Shown here in pieces: positions 7,786 through 15,671 of a stretch of 64,000 nucleotides of DNA. Both the position numbers and the translations under genes were made by a program. This DNA comes from Streptomyces sp. NBC_00237 (lineage in GTDB: Bacteria; Actinomycetota; Actinomycetes; Streptomycetales; Streptomycetaceae). Every line of letters starts with the position of its first letter. The stretch's first letter is position 1. The stretch covers positions 1-64,000 of the forward strand of contig NZ_JAPEMT010000008.1 in the NCBI RefSeq assembly GCF_026342435.1, written 5' to 3'. The notes beneath the pieces were generated by a model. It searched no databases, was not told the DNA's origin, and was given only the letters and a program-made list of their open reading frames with translations.

Positions 7786-8711
7786 GCCGCTTCGTCCTGT
7801 CCGGCACGCCATGGCCTCTCCCGCTGGCCCTGAGCCTCCTGGTCTCGTCCACCTCTTCGGAACGGTGGCGAGGGGCAGTTGGGGAGGCGGCCCGGCTGCT
7901 GGCGCCGGGGTGGGACGACGACAGCTACATCAGCGATCTCGGGACACTGGCGCTGGTCCTGCACCTGCGTGCCCAGGACGACCGCCTCCCCCAGAAGGTG
8001 CCGGTCCAGGAGATCCTGGCCACGCTCGCGCCGGTCGACGCGGCCGGAGAACCGGAGTTCGTGCAGGAGAGCTGGGAGCTGCTGCGGCAGACCGGCGAGG
8101 CCCCGCCCATCGCCGGTCAGGTCGAGGAGGGGGCAGGCCAGGTGTGGCTCGTGCAGCGCGACCTCGGTGACCGGTACCTGGGCGGGGACATGGACGAGCT
8201 GCACGGGCCGGGGCCATCGGCGTTCCAGTCGGCCACGGCCCGCTTGCGGGCCCTTCTGGCTGACCTGGACGAGGAGCGGCGCGAGGCCCTGTACGTGGTG
8301 CCGGTGCCCTCGGGCAGCGTCCAGGTCCAGGCGGCCGGGGGCGTGAAGGTGATCACGACAGGCAGCGTGATGGCGATGCGCTGCACCCACAAGGGGTGCC
8401 CGGCCGAGGGCGGCACGGTGATTGTCGACGGGATGCGGGCCCGGTACGTGTGCCCTGACGGGCACACCAGCAGCCCCCGGACGCTGGCGCCGGCGCATGC
8501 ACGGTGGGCCCTGCGGCACGTCGGCCACGACCCCGCCAGCAGCGGCCGTCTCCTGGTGGACGGGCTCTTCCACGTGCCGCAGGTCTCCGAGTCGCCGCGC
8601 ATGGAGCTGAGTGCCAACGTGTGGCTCCGGCAGCAACAGCGCGGCTCGAAGGCCGATCCGGAGGTACTGCGCCGCCTCGATGCCGCCGCTGACGAGTTCG
8701 ACCGGTGGTGA
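7782..8711 (+). CDS. Hypothetical protein with a zinc-ribbon-like C-terminal half
   Basis: 309 residues; GGGAGG (7770-7775) precedes the ATG. The first part is helical. A C-terminal segment with CTHKGCP, about 20 residues, then YVCPDGH resembles a zinc ribbon (Cys-Cys-Cys-His). The gene ends at a long bidirectional terminator shared with the convergent toxin-antitoxin operon. Function unknown. Confidence 0.75.
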   Translation: MSRFVLSGTPWPLPLALSLLVSSTSSERWRGAVGEAARLLAPGWDDDSYISDLGTLALVLHLRAQDDRLPQKVPVQEILATLAPVDAAGEPEFVQESWELLRQTGEAPPIAGQVEEGAGQVWLVQRDLGDRYLGGDMDELHGPGPSAFQSATARLRALLADLDEERREALYVVPVPSGSVQVQAAGGVKVITTGSVMAMRCTHKGCPAEGGTVIVDGMRARYVCPDGHTSSPRTLAPAHARWALRHVGHDPASSGRLLVDGLFHVPQVSESPRMELSANVWLRQQQRGSKADPEVLRRLDAAADEFDRW

Positions 8712-8756
8712 CTACCCGGGTGGCAACTGCTGGATACGGCGGTGGATACGATCGGA

Positions 8757-8799
8757 AACGGCCTGACCCCGGCAGCTGCAATGCCGGGGTCAGGCCGTT
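8757..8799. terminator. Bidirectional terminator hairpin
   Basis: Perfect 18-bp arms (8757-8774 and 8782-8799) flank a 7-nt loop, between the convergent ends at 8711 and 8812. Confidence 0.8.
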
Positions 8800-8811
8800 G
8801 TCACGGGGTGG

Positions 8812-9072
8812 CTATCCGAGCCAGGTGATGGTGAGGACGGACAGACGGCGCAGGGGCCGGTTCACCCAGTAGGTGAGGGAGAGCTGGCCGACGGAGGCGT
8901 GGCGGACGTCCCCGCCCTCGGGGTCGTCCGCGTTGAACTGCCGAAACCCCCAGGGGTTGGCCGCGGCGGCGTCCAGAACGTCCCACACGGTGTCTTCCGC
9001 GTGCTCGGGCAGGGCGTTGAGGACCTTGGCGGCCGGGGCGGAGAAGCGGACCGCGTACGGCTGTGCGGTCAC
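8812..9072 (-). CDS. RelE/ParE-like toxin
   Basis: 86 residues. It reads as a RelE/ParE fold: YAVRFSAPAAKVLNALP at the N-terminus, a central helix with NPWGFRQF, and a C-terminal beta strand RRLSVLTITWLG. Family members are ribosome-dependent mRNases or gyrase inhibitors. The GTG start overlaps the stop of the upstream gene (GTGA), the antitoxin-first order usual for type II modules. Toxin activity is inferred, not shown. Confidence 0.75.
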   Translation of the reverse strand: MTAQPYAVRFSAPAAKVLNALPEHAEDTVWDVLDAAAANPWGFRQFNADDPEGGDVRHASVGQLSLTYWVNRPLRRLSVLTITWLG

Positions 9073-9374
9073 CGGCGCCTGCCGCGGAGCTCCGCCATAT
9101 CGATGAAGTCGCTGTCGTCGTAGCCGGAGGCGACGAACGCGTCGACGTCCGGGGCTGCGGCGATCAGGCCCTGCCACTCCTGGACGACCTCGTACAGCCC
9201 GGCGAGGGAGAACGTGCGGCGCGATTCCTCGAGGGCGGCCGCCCACTGCTGCTCGAAGGCCGGCACCCACTGCGCGGCGCGCTTGTCGGCGCGCAGCTGG
9301 GCGAGGAGTTCCGCCGGAGCCCCGGGGGCGGGGGCGTACGGCGTGACGGGTGCGTGGTCGGGCTGCGCGCTCAT
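9069..9374 (-). CDS. Putative antitoxin partner
   Basis: 101 residues from ATG 9374, chosen for GGGAGGA 5 nt upstream. A proline-rich start (PYAPAPGAPAELL) is followed by helical text with WVPAFEQQWAAALEESR and an acidic end (SGYDDSDFIDMAEL). This resembles small actinobacterial proteins (possibly DUF6247) found beside RelE-like toxins. The four-base overlap with the toxin supports an antitoxin role. An in-frame ATG at 9437 is the other candidate start. Confidence 0.65.
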   Translation of the reverse strand: MSAQPDHAPVTPYAPAPGAPAELLAQLRADKRAAQWVPAFEQQWAAALEESRRTFSLAGLYEVVQEWQGLIAAAPDVDAFVASGYDDSDFIDMAELRGRRR

Positions 9375-9450
9375 CTGGTCCTCCCGGCGGGTCGTCACCC
9401 CACCGTACGCGCGCAGTTGAGCTGTGGAAGCGGACATGCGGCGATCCCTC

Positions 9451-9783
9451 CTACCGGGGGCGCAGGGCGCGGGCGACGGCCTGGGCGTGCTCGCGCAGGG
9501 GGAGGTCCTGCTTGTCCCAGGTCGCGGCCACGTAGTTGAGGAGTTCGGCCGTGGCCCGCTCCGAGTCGCTTGGGTCGCTGCACAACAGCCGGTCGGCGAC
9601 GTAGGCGACGTCCTGTGCCGGAGTGGACGGGAGGCCGGGGAGGTCGTCGGCGCCTGCGGAGTACCGGGCGGGCGGGAGGCCGTCGTGCTGCTCCTGGCGG
9701 TCGTAGTCGTCGGCGGCCCGACGGTTCGCCGCGCGGTCGGCCTCGGTCGTCGGGTTCGGGAACGGGTAATTGATGCTGGGCAT
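9451..9783 (-). CDS. Hypothetical protein downstream of tpg
   Basis: 110 residues, starting 14 bp after the tpg stop and preceded by GAGGAG. The N-terminal half is polar and probably disordered (PSINYPFPNPTTEADRAANR), the C-terminal half helical. Likely co-transcribed with tap and tpg. No family recognised. Confidence 0.7.
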   Translation of the reverse strand: MPSINYPFPNPTTEADRAANRRAADDYDRQEQHDGLPPARYSAGADDLPGLPSTPAQDVAYVADRLLCSDPSDSERATAELLNYVAATWDKQDLPLREHAQAVARALRPR

Positions 9784-9797
9784 AAAGGGGCTCCTCG

Positions 9798-10346
9798 TCA
9801 GTACTCGATATCCAGGTAGTCGATGGATTTCAATTCCACTTCGTTGAGGTCCCGGGCGCGGCGACCACCGTCCTGAAAATACACTTCCCGAATTCCGTCG
9901 GCGACGATTTCCCGCAACTTCTGGTCGTTCGCCCCGCTGTCCTGGGCGTCGAACAGGAGGCGTGCGTGGTGCGCGGGGAGCTCGACAGTCACCCTCCGCA
10001 TGCGCGGTTCGTCGGTCGATCCCCCGGCAGCCCGGTAGCCGAAGGACGCCCGGGTTTCCACCTTGATGCCAGCGGAAGCGGCCTGCTTGCGGCGGCTTCT
10101 GCGCACGCCGGGCTGCCACCGCTCCCGCACCATCGCCTCGATCTTCGCGGCGACGTCCGGGGAGGGGTGGCGCACGCCGCGCCGGTAGCGGTTGACGGAG
10201 TCACCGGTGACCCCCGCGCCCTGGCCGATCTCCTTCGCGCTGAGGTGCTTGCGCAGGAAGTTGAGCTGGCCCTTGAGGGTCTTGGGCGGGGCCTTGGTGA
10301 ACGCCTCCTGGTCGGCGCGCTGGAGGGCGTCGTGGATCTCGTCCAT
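9798..10346 (-). CDS. tpg: Telomere terminal protein Tpg
   Basis: 182 residues, close to the usual length of about 185. Family features as I recall them: KTLKGQLNFLRK near the N-terminus, an HTH (AKEIGQGAGVTGDSVNRYRR), ERWQPGVR, then IKVETRASFGYRAAGGSTDE and MRRVTVELP, ending YLDIEY. Tpg is bound covalently to 5' ends of linear Streptomyces replicons and primes end patching. Residue Thr111 in GGSTDE falls where the nucleotidylated Thr is reported in Tpg. It sits in a leftward operon after tap and a small HTH gene. Confidence 0.93.
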   Translation of the reverse strand: MDEIHDALQRADQEAFTKAPPKTLKGQLNFLRKHLSAKEIGQGAGVTGDSVNRYRRGVRHPSPDVAAKIEAMVRERWQPGVRRSRRKQAASAGIKVETRASFGYRAAGGSTDEPRMRRVTVELPAHHARLLFDAQDSGANDQKLREIVADGIREVYFQDGGRRARDLNEVELKSIDYLDIEY

Positions 10347-10351
10347 GCCGG

Positions 10352-10729
10352 TCAGCTCCCGTCGGTAAAGAGGTCGCGGTCGACGATCAGGTGGGCGTCG
10401 GCGGCCGGGGCGAGATCGGTGACCAGGCGCTCGCCCACTCCGGTGGACGTCGTCTCGTCAGGGACGATGTAGCCGATTTCGCGCAGCTCACGTACCGCCT
10501 TGCGGTAGGCGTCGCGCCCCTCAGCCGCCTCCCCGCGCTCGCTGCGGGTCAGCGACACGAGCTGGCTGATCGTGGGCCCCTCGCCAGGGGCGTAGGCGGT
10601 GGTGAGTTCGGCCAGGACCCCGCGGGCGCGCCAGGTCAGGCGCATGTCGCGCATGGCGCGGGCGAACAGCTCCGCGTCGTGGGCGGGCGGGGTGGTGGGG
10701 ACGGGCCACCGGGGGGTGGGCAGGTTCAT
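10352..10729 (-). CDS. Small winged-helix protein between tap and tpg
   Basis: 125 residues. A winged-helix region spans about residues 25-90: FARAMRDMRLTWRARGVLAEL, then a helix ISQLVSLTRSERGEAAEGR and a recognition helix DAYRKAVRELREIGYIV. The tap stop lies 57 bp upstream and tpg begins 5 bp downstream, so it is operonic. tap and tpg are more often adjacent; this insertion may regulate the operon or help at the telomere. Confidence 0.75.
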   Translation of the reverse strand: MNLPTPRWPVPTTPPAHDAELFARAMRDMRLTWRARGVLAELTTAYAPGEGPTISQLVSLTRSERGEAAEGRDAYRKAVRELREIGYIVPDETTSTGVGERLVTDLAPAADAHLIVDRDLFTDGS

Positions 10730-10786
10730 CGGGTACGGCTCCCTTGGGTGCTTGATGTGGGTGAATCCGGTGGCAGGGGGCGGGTG

Positions 10787-12901
10787 TTACTCGCCGTCGT
10801 CGACCACGGCGTTGCCGCCCTTGATGAAGCTGGCGGGGTTTTTGGACTTTTCCATCAGGTCGACCGTCCACATCATCGGCTCGACACCCTCCAGCTTCGC
10901 CAGGCCGGGGGTGGGACCGAGGCGGAATCCGCCCGGCTGCGGTTTGCCGCTGGCCGCGTACGGCAGGAAGTCGAGCGGGCTGGGGCCGGGGCTCGGGTAG
11001 ACGACGCAGTCGGACAGCACCGCGAGCGGATACAGGCCCGTCATGTCGGCCATCTTGAACAGCTTGCGGTGCATGTTGATCCGCGCCTTGCTGATCACGG
11101 CGGCGCGGATGTCGGGGCGCCAGGTGGGGCGCTGCATGGCCGGCCACGGGTCGCCGGGCTTGTAGTGCTTGCCCTGCGGGTTCTCGAACAGCTTGCCGAT
11201 GCCGCCCTTGATGGTGCCCTTGATCGCGGCGAGCACGGCGGTCAGTACCGGGTCGACGTCCTTGTGCCGGGCCATCGCCTCCAGGAACTCGGGGTCGGTC
11301 AGGTCCTTGGTGACGCCCATGTCGGCGAGGGTGTCGACGTAGGCGGTCTTGAGCCGGTCGTGCCAGGGGTCCAGGTACGCGCCGGTCTCGCGGCGCAGGT
11401 ACGCCTCGATCGGTGCCACGTTGTAGCCGAGCTCCTGGGCGTAGGCGACGGTGTGCGTCTGGTACCAGGCCGGGCCGGTGGGGCGTTCGCCGGTCGGCGT
11501 GAACGGTGAGGGCAGGCGCGGGTCGATCTCCACGTGGGAGAGGTCGACCAGCCACGAGCCGGGAATCTTGGGGTTGAACTGCGGGGCGTGGAAGTGGTCG
11601 GGGGCGGACAGGCCGACGGTGAGCCGGGCGGCGGCCGCGAGGAACGCGGTGTTGAGGTCCAGGCCGACCGCGTAGGGCAGCGTGCACTCCTCATCGGTGA
11701 GGAGCTTCACCGGCCGCACCCAGTTGTACGCCTCTTCGTTCAGGAACCCGCCGTCCCAGCCGGAGTGGAAGACGGCCGGGTGCTCGGGCTGGCCCTCGGG
11801 CGGCGCCGGGTCCATCGGCTCGGTGCCGAGGCTGCCGGGGTTGTGGCCGGCCACCCAGTTCCCGGTCTCCTCATCGCGCACCGGGCGCGTCGGCGGACGC
11901 AGCGCGGTCATCAGCTCCAGGCCGGAGACGGCGGTGGAGCCGCGCGGGGTGGCCACCCGCTGGGCGTAGATGCCCAGCACCCGGGCGATGTCGACCGGGG
12001 CCATGTCCGTGACGCCGGGCCAGGAGCGCTCATCGAGGGCGTCCCAGGGCAGGACCGCGAGCTGCACGCACTGGCGCTGAGCGCCTTGCGCCTTGCGGTA
12101 GATGCGGGCCCACGGCCCGAAGCCCCTTTTGGTGAGCTGCCACTTCGCCTTCAACACCTGCTTGACGACCGGGTGGTCCTCCTCCAGGCGCAGCCCGCGC
12201 CGGTCCTCCAGGCGCTCGGGCAGCCCGAGCTTCACGGCGGCCTCCGTGGTCAGGACGATCAGCGGGTCGGCGTCCTTGCCGTGGCGGTGCAGGCGCGGCG
12301 CGCCGAGACCGGCCTCGCCGAGCGTCCACTCCACGAGCTCCACGACGGTGGTCGCCGGGCAGTTGAGCACGATGCCGTCGACGCCGTACGCGCGGCCGTC
12401 ACCATCGAGGACGGCGAGCGGACCGTTCGGGAAGCGCGGGTCGGTCGCGGGCTTCGCGGCCTTCTTCGCCGCCGGGCGGCGCGATGTCGCGGGCCGGGCG
12501 GCCGGGCGCTCCGCTGCGGCCGGGTCGGCGGCGGGTGTCTCCACCGGGGCGACGGTCTCCACCTCGGGCTCGGGGGCGGCCGGGCCGGTGAACGTCTCCG
12601 GCACCACCGGCTGCGGCGCGACGACCGGAACGGGAGCAGCGGGGGCGGCGTGTGCGGGGTACTTGGCGGCCCACCCGTTCAGCAGTCGCTGGTACGCCTC
12701 CAGGCGCGGCGACTTCGGCTCGGAGCGGCCGTTCTCGTAGTTCTTCACCGTCTGCACGGACGCCTTCAACGCCTGCGCGAGCCGGGCCTGGGTGATGCCG
12801 GCGGCCTCACGCAGCCGGGCGCGCTCCGCCGGGGGCGGGAGCTGCGGCTCCTCCTCCAGCAAGGCGTCGATGTTCGCGAAAAGCTCTTCCTCGGATGCCA
12901 T
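10787..12901 (-). CDS. tap: Telomere-associated protein Tap
   Basis: 704 residues, near the usual 700-750. An XRE-type HTH lies at about 26-60 (LREAAGITQARLAQALKASV then VKNYENGRSEPK), then a proline/alanine linker (85-150) and a long conserved region with PLAVLDGDGRAYGVDG, RRGLRLEEDHPVVKQV, RGFGPWARIYRKA, VKGGIG-type text around GTIKGGIGKL, and VVYPSPGPSPLDFLPY. Tap binds telomere 3' overhang palindromes and recruits Tpg. AAAGGAG precedes the ATG. It is transcribed first in a leftward operon ending in tpg. Confidence 0.95.
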   Translation of the reverse strand: MASEEELFANIDALLEEEPQLPPPAERARLREAAGITQARLAQALKASVQTVKNYENGRSEPKSPRLEAYQRLLNGWAAKYPAHAAPAAPVPVVAPQPVVPETFTGPAAPEPEVETVAPVETPAADPAAAERPAARPATSRRPAAKKAAKPATDPRFPNGPLAVLDGDGRAYGVDGIVLNCPATTVVELVEWTLGEAGLGAPRLHRHGKDADPLIVLTTEAAVKLGLPERLEDRRGLRLEEDHPVVKQVLKAKWQLTKRGFGPWARIYRKAQGAQRQCVQLAVLPWDALDERSWPGVTDMAPVDIARVLGIYAQRVATPRGSTAVSGLELMTALRPPTRPVRDEETGNWVAGHNPGSLGTEPMDPAPPEGQPEHPAVFHSGWDGGFLNEEAYNWVRPVKLLTDEECTLPYAVGLDLNTAFLAAAARLTVGLSAPDHFHAPQFNPKIPGSWLVDLSHVEIDPRLPSPFTPTGERPTGPAWYQTHTVAYAQELGYNVAPIEAYLRRETGAYLDPWHDRLKTAYVDTLADMGVTKDLTDPEFLEAMARHKDVDPVLTAVLAAIKGTIKGGIGKLFENPQGKHYKPGDPWPAMQRPTWRPDIRAAVISKARINMHRKLFKMADMTGLYPLAVLSDCVVYPSPGPSPLDFLPYAASGKPQPGGFRLGPTPGLAKLEGVEPMMWTVDLMEKSKNPASFIKGGNAVVDDGE

Positions 12902-12937
12902 GGGTGGATCTCCTTTCGTACCCCCACCCTAGCACTG

Positions 12938-12970
12938 TTTACCCAAGTCTTTAGCCCGTTTTTTTAACCC
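12938..12970. promoter_or_regulatory. Three TTTA(N)CCC repeats with 13-bp period upstream of tap
   Basis: TTTACCC (CCC at 12942-12944), TTTAGCCC (CCC at 12955-12957) and TTTAACCC (CCC at 12968-12970) recur every 13 bp, 37-69 bp before the tap start. A possible -10, TAGGGT on the minus strand, lies between them and the gene. They may be operator sites for the HTH of Tap or the small HTH protein. Confidence 0.5.
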
Positions 12971-13018
12971 GTTCGGATTCTCTTGATCAAGGGCTTCAGG
13001 TGGCATCCGCAGGCTCTG

Positions 13019-13086
13019 CCTCACAGCTCACAGGCACCCACCCCACCCCTTCCCGCCTGCGGAAATACCGTGTGAGGCTCGTAGGG
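13019..13086. repeat. Dispersed CTCACA/TGTGAG intergenic element, copy C
   Basis: CCTCACAG and CTCACAGG are followed by CCTGCGGAAA and GTGTGAGGCTCGTAG, the same order as copies at 2534 and 4357 with a more diverged centre. It sits between the end of the flavoprotein gene and the tap promoter. Confidence 0.5.
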
Positions 13087-13146
13087 TCCTCCCTCAAGCG
13101 CGAGGACCTTACGGCGTGCTGTCACGGATTTCGTACGGCGGGGCGC

Positions 13147-13686
13147 TCAGGCGGGCAGGGCATCGAGTGCGGCCTGCCACGGGTAGGCATCGAGATCACC
13201 CTGGCGCGGCTCGTGCGGAGTGAAGCCCCCCTCCCCCAGCAGGATCGTCACTCCGGCGTCCCGCAGGGTCTGGACGCTGCGGGCCACGGCGGGGTGGCGG
13301 CCCTGGGCGGCGTTCCAGTGCGGCAGCGCCACCAGCGGGGTCCGCATCCCGATCGCCTCGGTGATCAGCCCGAGGGCGAGCGTGTCGGAGATGCCGGCGG
13401 CCCACTTGTTCAGTGTGTTGCTGGTCAGCGGTGCCACCAGCATCGCGTCTGGGGCGGGCAGAACGTCCGGCTGCGAGGGGAGCTTGTACTGCCAGCGCAC
13501 CGGATGCCCGGTCAGGTCCTCCAAGGCATCGATCTCCCCCTCGGAGTCCTCCCGCGCCCAGCGGTACGCGGACGGGCTCATGATCAGGCAGACGTCCCAG
13601 CCTGCCTTCTGCGCAGCGGAGATGGGAACGGACAGGCGGCGGGCCGGAGGTGCGGCGCAGGAAATCACGTACAGGGTCCTGGTCAT
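13147..13686 (-). CDS. Flavoprotein family protein (PPC decarboxylase/UbiX-like)
   Basis: 179 residues. It has a Rossmann-like start (LYVISCAAPPARRL), MLVAPLTSNTLNKWAAGISD, LALGLITEAIG and TPLVALPHWN, the pattern of the flavoprotein superfamily that binds FMN (phosphopantothenoylcysteine decarboxylase, UbiX, lantibiotic decarboxylases). The substrate cannot be told. It is preceded by a strong terminator and small genes on the same strand. Confidence 0.85.
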   Translation of the reverse strand: MTRTLYVISCAAPPARRLSVPISAAQKAGWDVCLIMSPSAYRWAREDSEGEIDALEDLTGHPVRWQYKLPSQPDVLPAPDAMLVAPLTSNTLNKWAAGISDTLALGLITEAIGMRTPLVALPHWNAAQGRHPAVARSVQTLRDAGVTILLGEGGFTPHEPRQGDLDAYPWQAALDALPA

Positions 13687-13730
13687 CCAGGCAGTCCACA
13701 GCGATCAGCAAGTGCGCGCAAGCGCCCCTC

Positions 13731-13781
13731 TACGGGCGAAGTCCCGCACCCCTGACTGCGGGGTGCGGGACTTCGCCCGTA
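13731..13781. terminator. Strong terminator hairpin
   Basis: Perfect 22-bp arms (13731-13752 and 13760-13781) with a 7-nt loop, just after the stop of the small gene at 13790 on the minus strand. It would separate that operon from the flavoprotein gene. Confidence 0.85.
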
Positions 13782-13789
13782 CGGGAGGA

Positions 13790-13969
13790 CTAGTTCTTCT
13801 TGTTGATGATGTCGCCGAGGTTGATCTCGCCGTAGTACGTGCCGCCGGTGATGCCGGTGACGTTGCCCATGATGTGGGAGCCGTTGTAGGTGGTGGTCTG
13901 GTCCTGCTGCTGGCCCTGGTCCTGGTTGTTCTGCTGGCCCTGGTCCTGGTTGTTGGTGTTCTCCGGCAT
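13790..13969 (-). CDS. 59-residue Q/N-rich protein with a short beta-forming tail
   Basis: The first 25 residues repeat NNQDQGQQ twice; the tail runs HIMGNVTGITGGTYYGEINL then GDIINKKN. The plan (disordered Q/N leader, then glycine-spaced beta segments) resembles short bacterial amyloid or self-assembly motifs, but no defined motif is identified. It is followed by a strong terminator and preceded 52 bp upstream by a similar small gene. Composition and codon positions look like real coding. Confidence 0.6.
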   Translation of the reverse strand: MPENTNNQDQGQQNNQDQGQQQDQTTTYNGSHIMGNVTGITGGTYYGEINLGDIINKKN

Positions 13970-14021
13970 GACGTGCTCCTCAGATGTTGTTGGCTGCGTG
14001 GCGTGCGGGCGTGCTCTGCGA

Positions 14022-14195
14022 CTACTGCTGCTGGTTGCCGAACGAGACCTTCTGGCCGTTGACGTGGACGTCGGCGTGGAACGTGCCGCCGACGATCAGC
14101 TCGCTGGCGTCGCCCTCGGCCTGGGTGCCGTGGAAGACCGGCTGGCCGCTGGAGTTGGAGTTGGCGCCGGTGTTCTGGCCTTGGTTGTCGGACAC
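14022..14195 (-). CDS. 57-residue small protein, sister of the 13790 protein
   Basis: The start GTG 14195 has AAGGAG 5 nt upstream. A polar N-terminus (SDNQGQNTGANSNSSGQ) leads to alternating beta-like residues (ELIVGGTFHADVHVNGQKVS) and a QQQ end. It shares the plan of its neighbour though not clear sequence identity. Both follow a small membrane protein gene. Function unknown. Confidence 0.6.
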   Translation of the reverse strand: MSDNQGQNTGANSNSSGQPVFHGTQAEGDASELIVGGTFHADVHVNGQKVSFGNQQQ

Positions 14196-14254
14196 GGGGA
14201 CTCCTTCAGACGTGGTGGTGTGGAGTGAGGTCGTACGGGGCGCGTGGCCTGGGG

Positions 14255-14740
14255 TCACAGGGCCGCGATGACGAGTGCGGCGATCCCGAGCCAGAGGGTG
14301 TGCCAGCTCTGATCAAGCGCATAGGCGCCAGTGCCGAGCGTCGGGGCGTACGTACCGGCGGCGGTGACCGGGTGGGCAGGGTGGGCCGGGGTGCCCAGGG
14401 AGAGGAACTCGCTTTTCCCGCAGAGGCGGGCGAGGCGGGCGAGGGTGGTGCGCCGGTCTGCCCAGTAGTGCGAGGCCGCGTCCGCACCGAGGCCGACCAC
14501 GAGGCCGGCCGTGCCGACGGCGAGGTCCAGGACCAGGACGACGGCAAGGAGAACGGCGGCCTTGGTGGCGGTGAGTCCGAGGACGTGGCGGGCGCAGGCC
14601 GCGCGGCCCGTCCAGCCGGGCCGCCCCTTGTCGGCGGCCTGGCACGAGCTCTGCACCCAGTGGTCGCCGACCGAGTGGCCGATGTAGAGGGCGACGAAGA
14701 CTGCGGCGAAGGTGGTGGCGGTGAGGCCGGGATCGGCCAT
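14255..14740 (-). CDS. Small membrane protein, DUF3307-like
   Basis: 161 residues from ATG 14740 (AGGAGA upstream). Hydrophobic segments lie near residues 8-22, 55-75 and 80-95, with VALYIGHSVGDHWVQSSCQA and a later ADAASHYWADRR. The conserved His-Asp spacing recalls DUF3307-type membrane proteins, which recur in Streptomyces mobile elements. Likely in one operon with the two small proteins downstream. Confidence 0.7.
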   Translation of the reverse strand: MADPGLTATTFAAVFVALYIGHSVGDHWVQSSCQAADKGRPGWTGRAACARHVLGLTATKAAVLLAVVLVLDLAVGTAGLVVGLGADAASHYWADRRTTLARLARLCGKSEFLSLGTPAHPAHPVTAAGTYAPTLGTGAYALDQSWHTLWLGIAALVIAAL

Positions 14741-14849
14741 GATGGTGGTCTCCTGTTTCTCTGCGAGGAGTTCGGGAGTACGGGGCGGCCGTGCGCCTGG
14801 AAGTGGACGGCCGCCCCCACTGATGAGAGGCACCGGGCATGGAGTCCGG

Positions 14850-15275
14850 TCAGTTCTGCTGCGCCTGGTCGTCCGTCGCGTCGTCGTCCTCGGCCACGGC
14901 CAGGTGCCCGAGGCCCATCTGCCGAACCCCCGCGTTGTAGACGCCCCGGGCGCTGCTGCGCTTGCTCGGGTCGTCGTAGAGGAGCATCGCGATGTCGCCC
15001 CAGCTCTTGCCCTCGTGGTCCCTGAGCTGGACGACCATGGCGCGCATGCGGCGCTCCAGTTCCCGCTGGATGGACGCGGTGGCCTGGGTGATCTGCCCCA
15101 GGTCCCCCGTCGTCTCCAGGGCCTCGATCGTGCTGGCACCGAGCGCGGTCAGCGCCGACTCCAGCCGTCCGTCCTTGGTCGCCCTGTCCAGGTATCCGCG
15201 CGGATCGTCGTTGTGCGGGTCCCACGTCAGCGTCAGTTCGCCGACCGTGGGCCCCGGCGTGATCTGAATGGCCAT
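14850..15275 (-). CDS. Hypothetical protein with a C-terminal HTH-like segment
   Basis: 141 residues; GAAGGGA precedes the ATG. A helical middle with ERRMRAMVVQLRDHEGKSWG leads to IAMLLYDDPSKRSSARGVYN, which reads like a sigma/HTH recognition region ('scalable' pattern: W-x-x-I-A-x-x-L). Two palindromes upstream (15297-15345) suggest tight control. Function unknown. Confidence 0.7.
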   Translation of the reverse strand: MAIQITPGPTVGELTLTWDPHNDDPRGYLDRATKDGRLESALTALGASTIEALETTGDLGQITQATASIQRELERRMRAMVVQLRDHEGKSWGDIAMLLYDDPSKRSSARGVYNAGVRQMGLGHLAVAEDDDATDDQAQQN

Positions 15276-15296
15276 GCCCGGTCCCTTCTCAACTGC

Positions 15297-15345
15297 TGTG
15301 CGTTTTCCGCACACCCACAAAGTAGCGCCGTGCGTTTTACGCACA
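15297..15345. promoter_or_regulatory. Paired KGTGCGTTTTMCGCACA palindromes
   Basis: TGTGCG-TTTTC-CGCACA (15297-15313) and CGTGCG-TTTTA-CGCACA (15329-15345) have centres 32 bp apart, about three helical turns. They lie 22-70 bp upstream of the leftward gene starting at 15275, a natural place for a dimeric repressor acting on both sites. Confidence 0.6.
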
Positions 15346-15618
15346 CAAGGGGGTCGTTCATGATTCTTTTGCCAACTTCCTTTACCTAACCGGCAGTTGG
15401 CAGGTCCTACGTTCTGATTGCTGGCCGACTTTCCTGCGCCGACCAGCGCCTTGAGGCCAGCACGGCACGTGGAACGGGGTGCCGGGCGCAGCGATTCCAG
15501 ACCCCGGTCCCCAGCGGCGCCAGACTCAGATGCCACCCTGTACGTCGCCCGGCGGTGCCCATCTCCTGAAGCCGATGCTGCCGCCGGGCGCACAGCACGC
15601 CGAAGAACAAGGACTACG
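15346..15618. other. Intergenic stretch
   Basis: No gene is supported here. One inverted repeat, GCCAACT (15371-15377) with AGTTGGC (15395-15401) around a 17-nt loop, may be a further control site. The rest shows nothing recognisable. Confidence 0.4.
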
Positions 15619-15659
15619 ACAGCAGGGGCCGCCGGAAGTGATCCGGCGGCCCCTGCTGT
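15619..15659. terminator. Terminator hairpin after the 15672-16193 gene
   Basis: Perfect 18-bp arms (15619-15636 and 15642-15659) with loop AGTGA, directly downstream of the leftward gene that stops at 15672. Confidence 0.8.
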
Positions 15660-15671
15660 GTACGCCCCGGG

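Noticed and set aside
13713-13724. GCGCAAGCGC core like that of the edge palindromes
   Set aside because: Only the 10-nt core matches and the flanks are not symmetric, so it is probably chance in GC-rich DNA.
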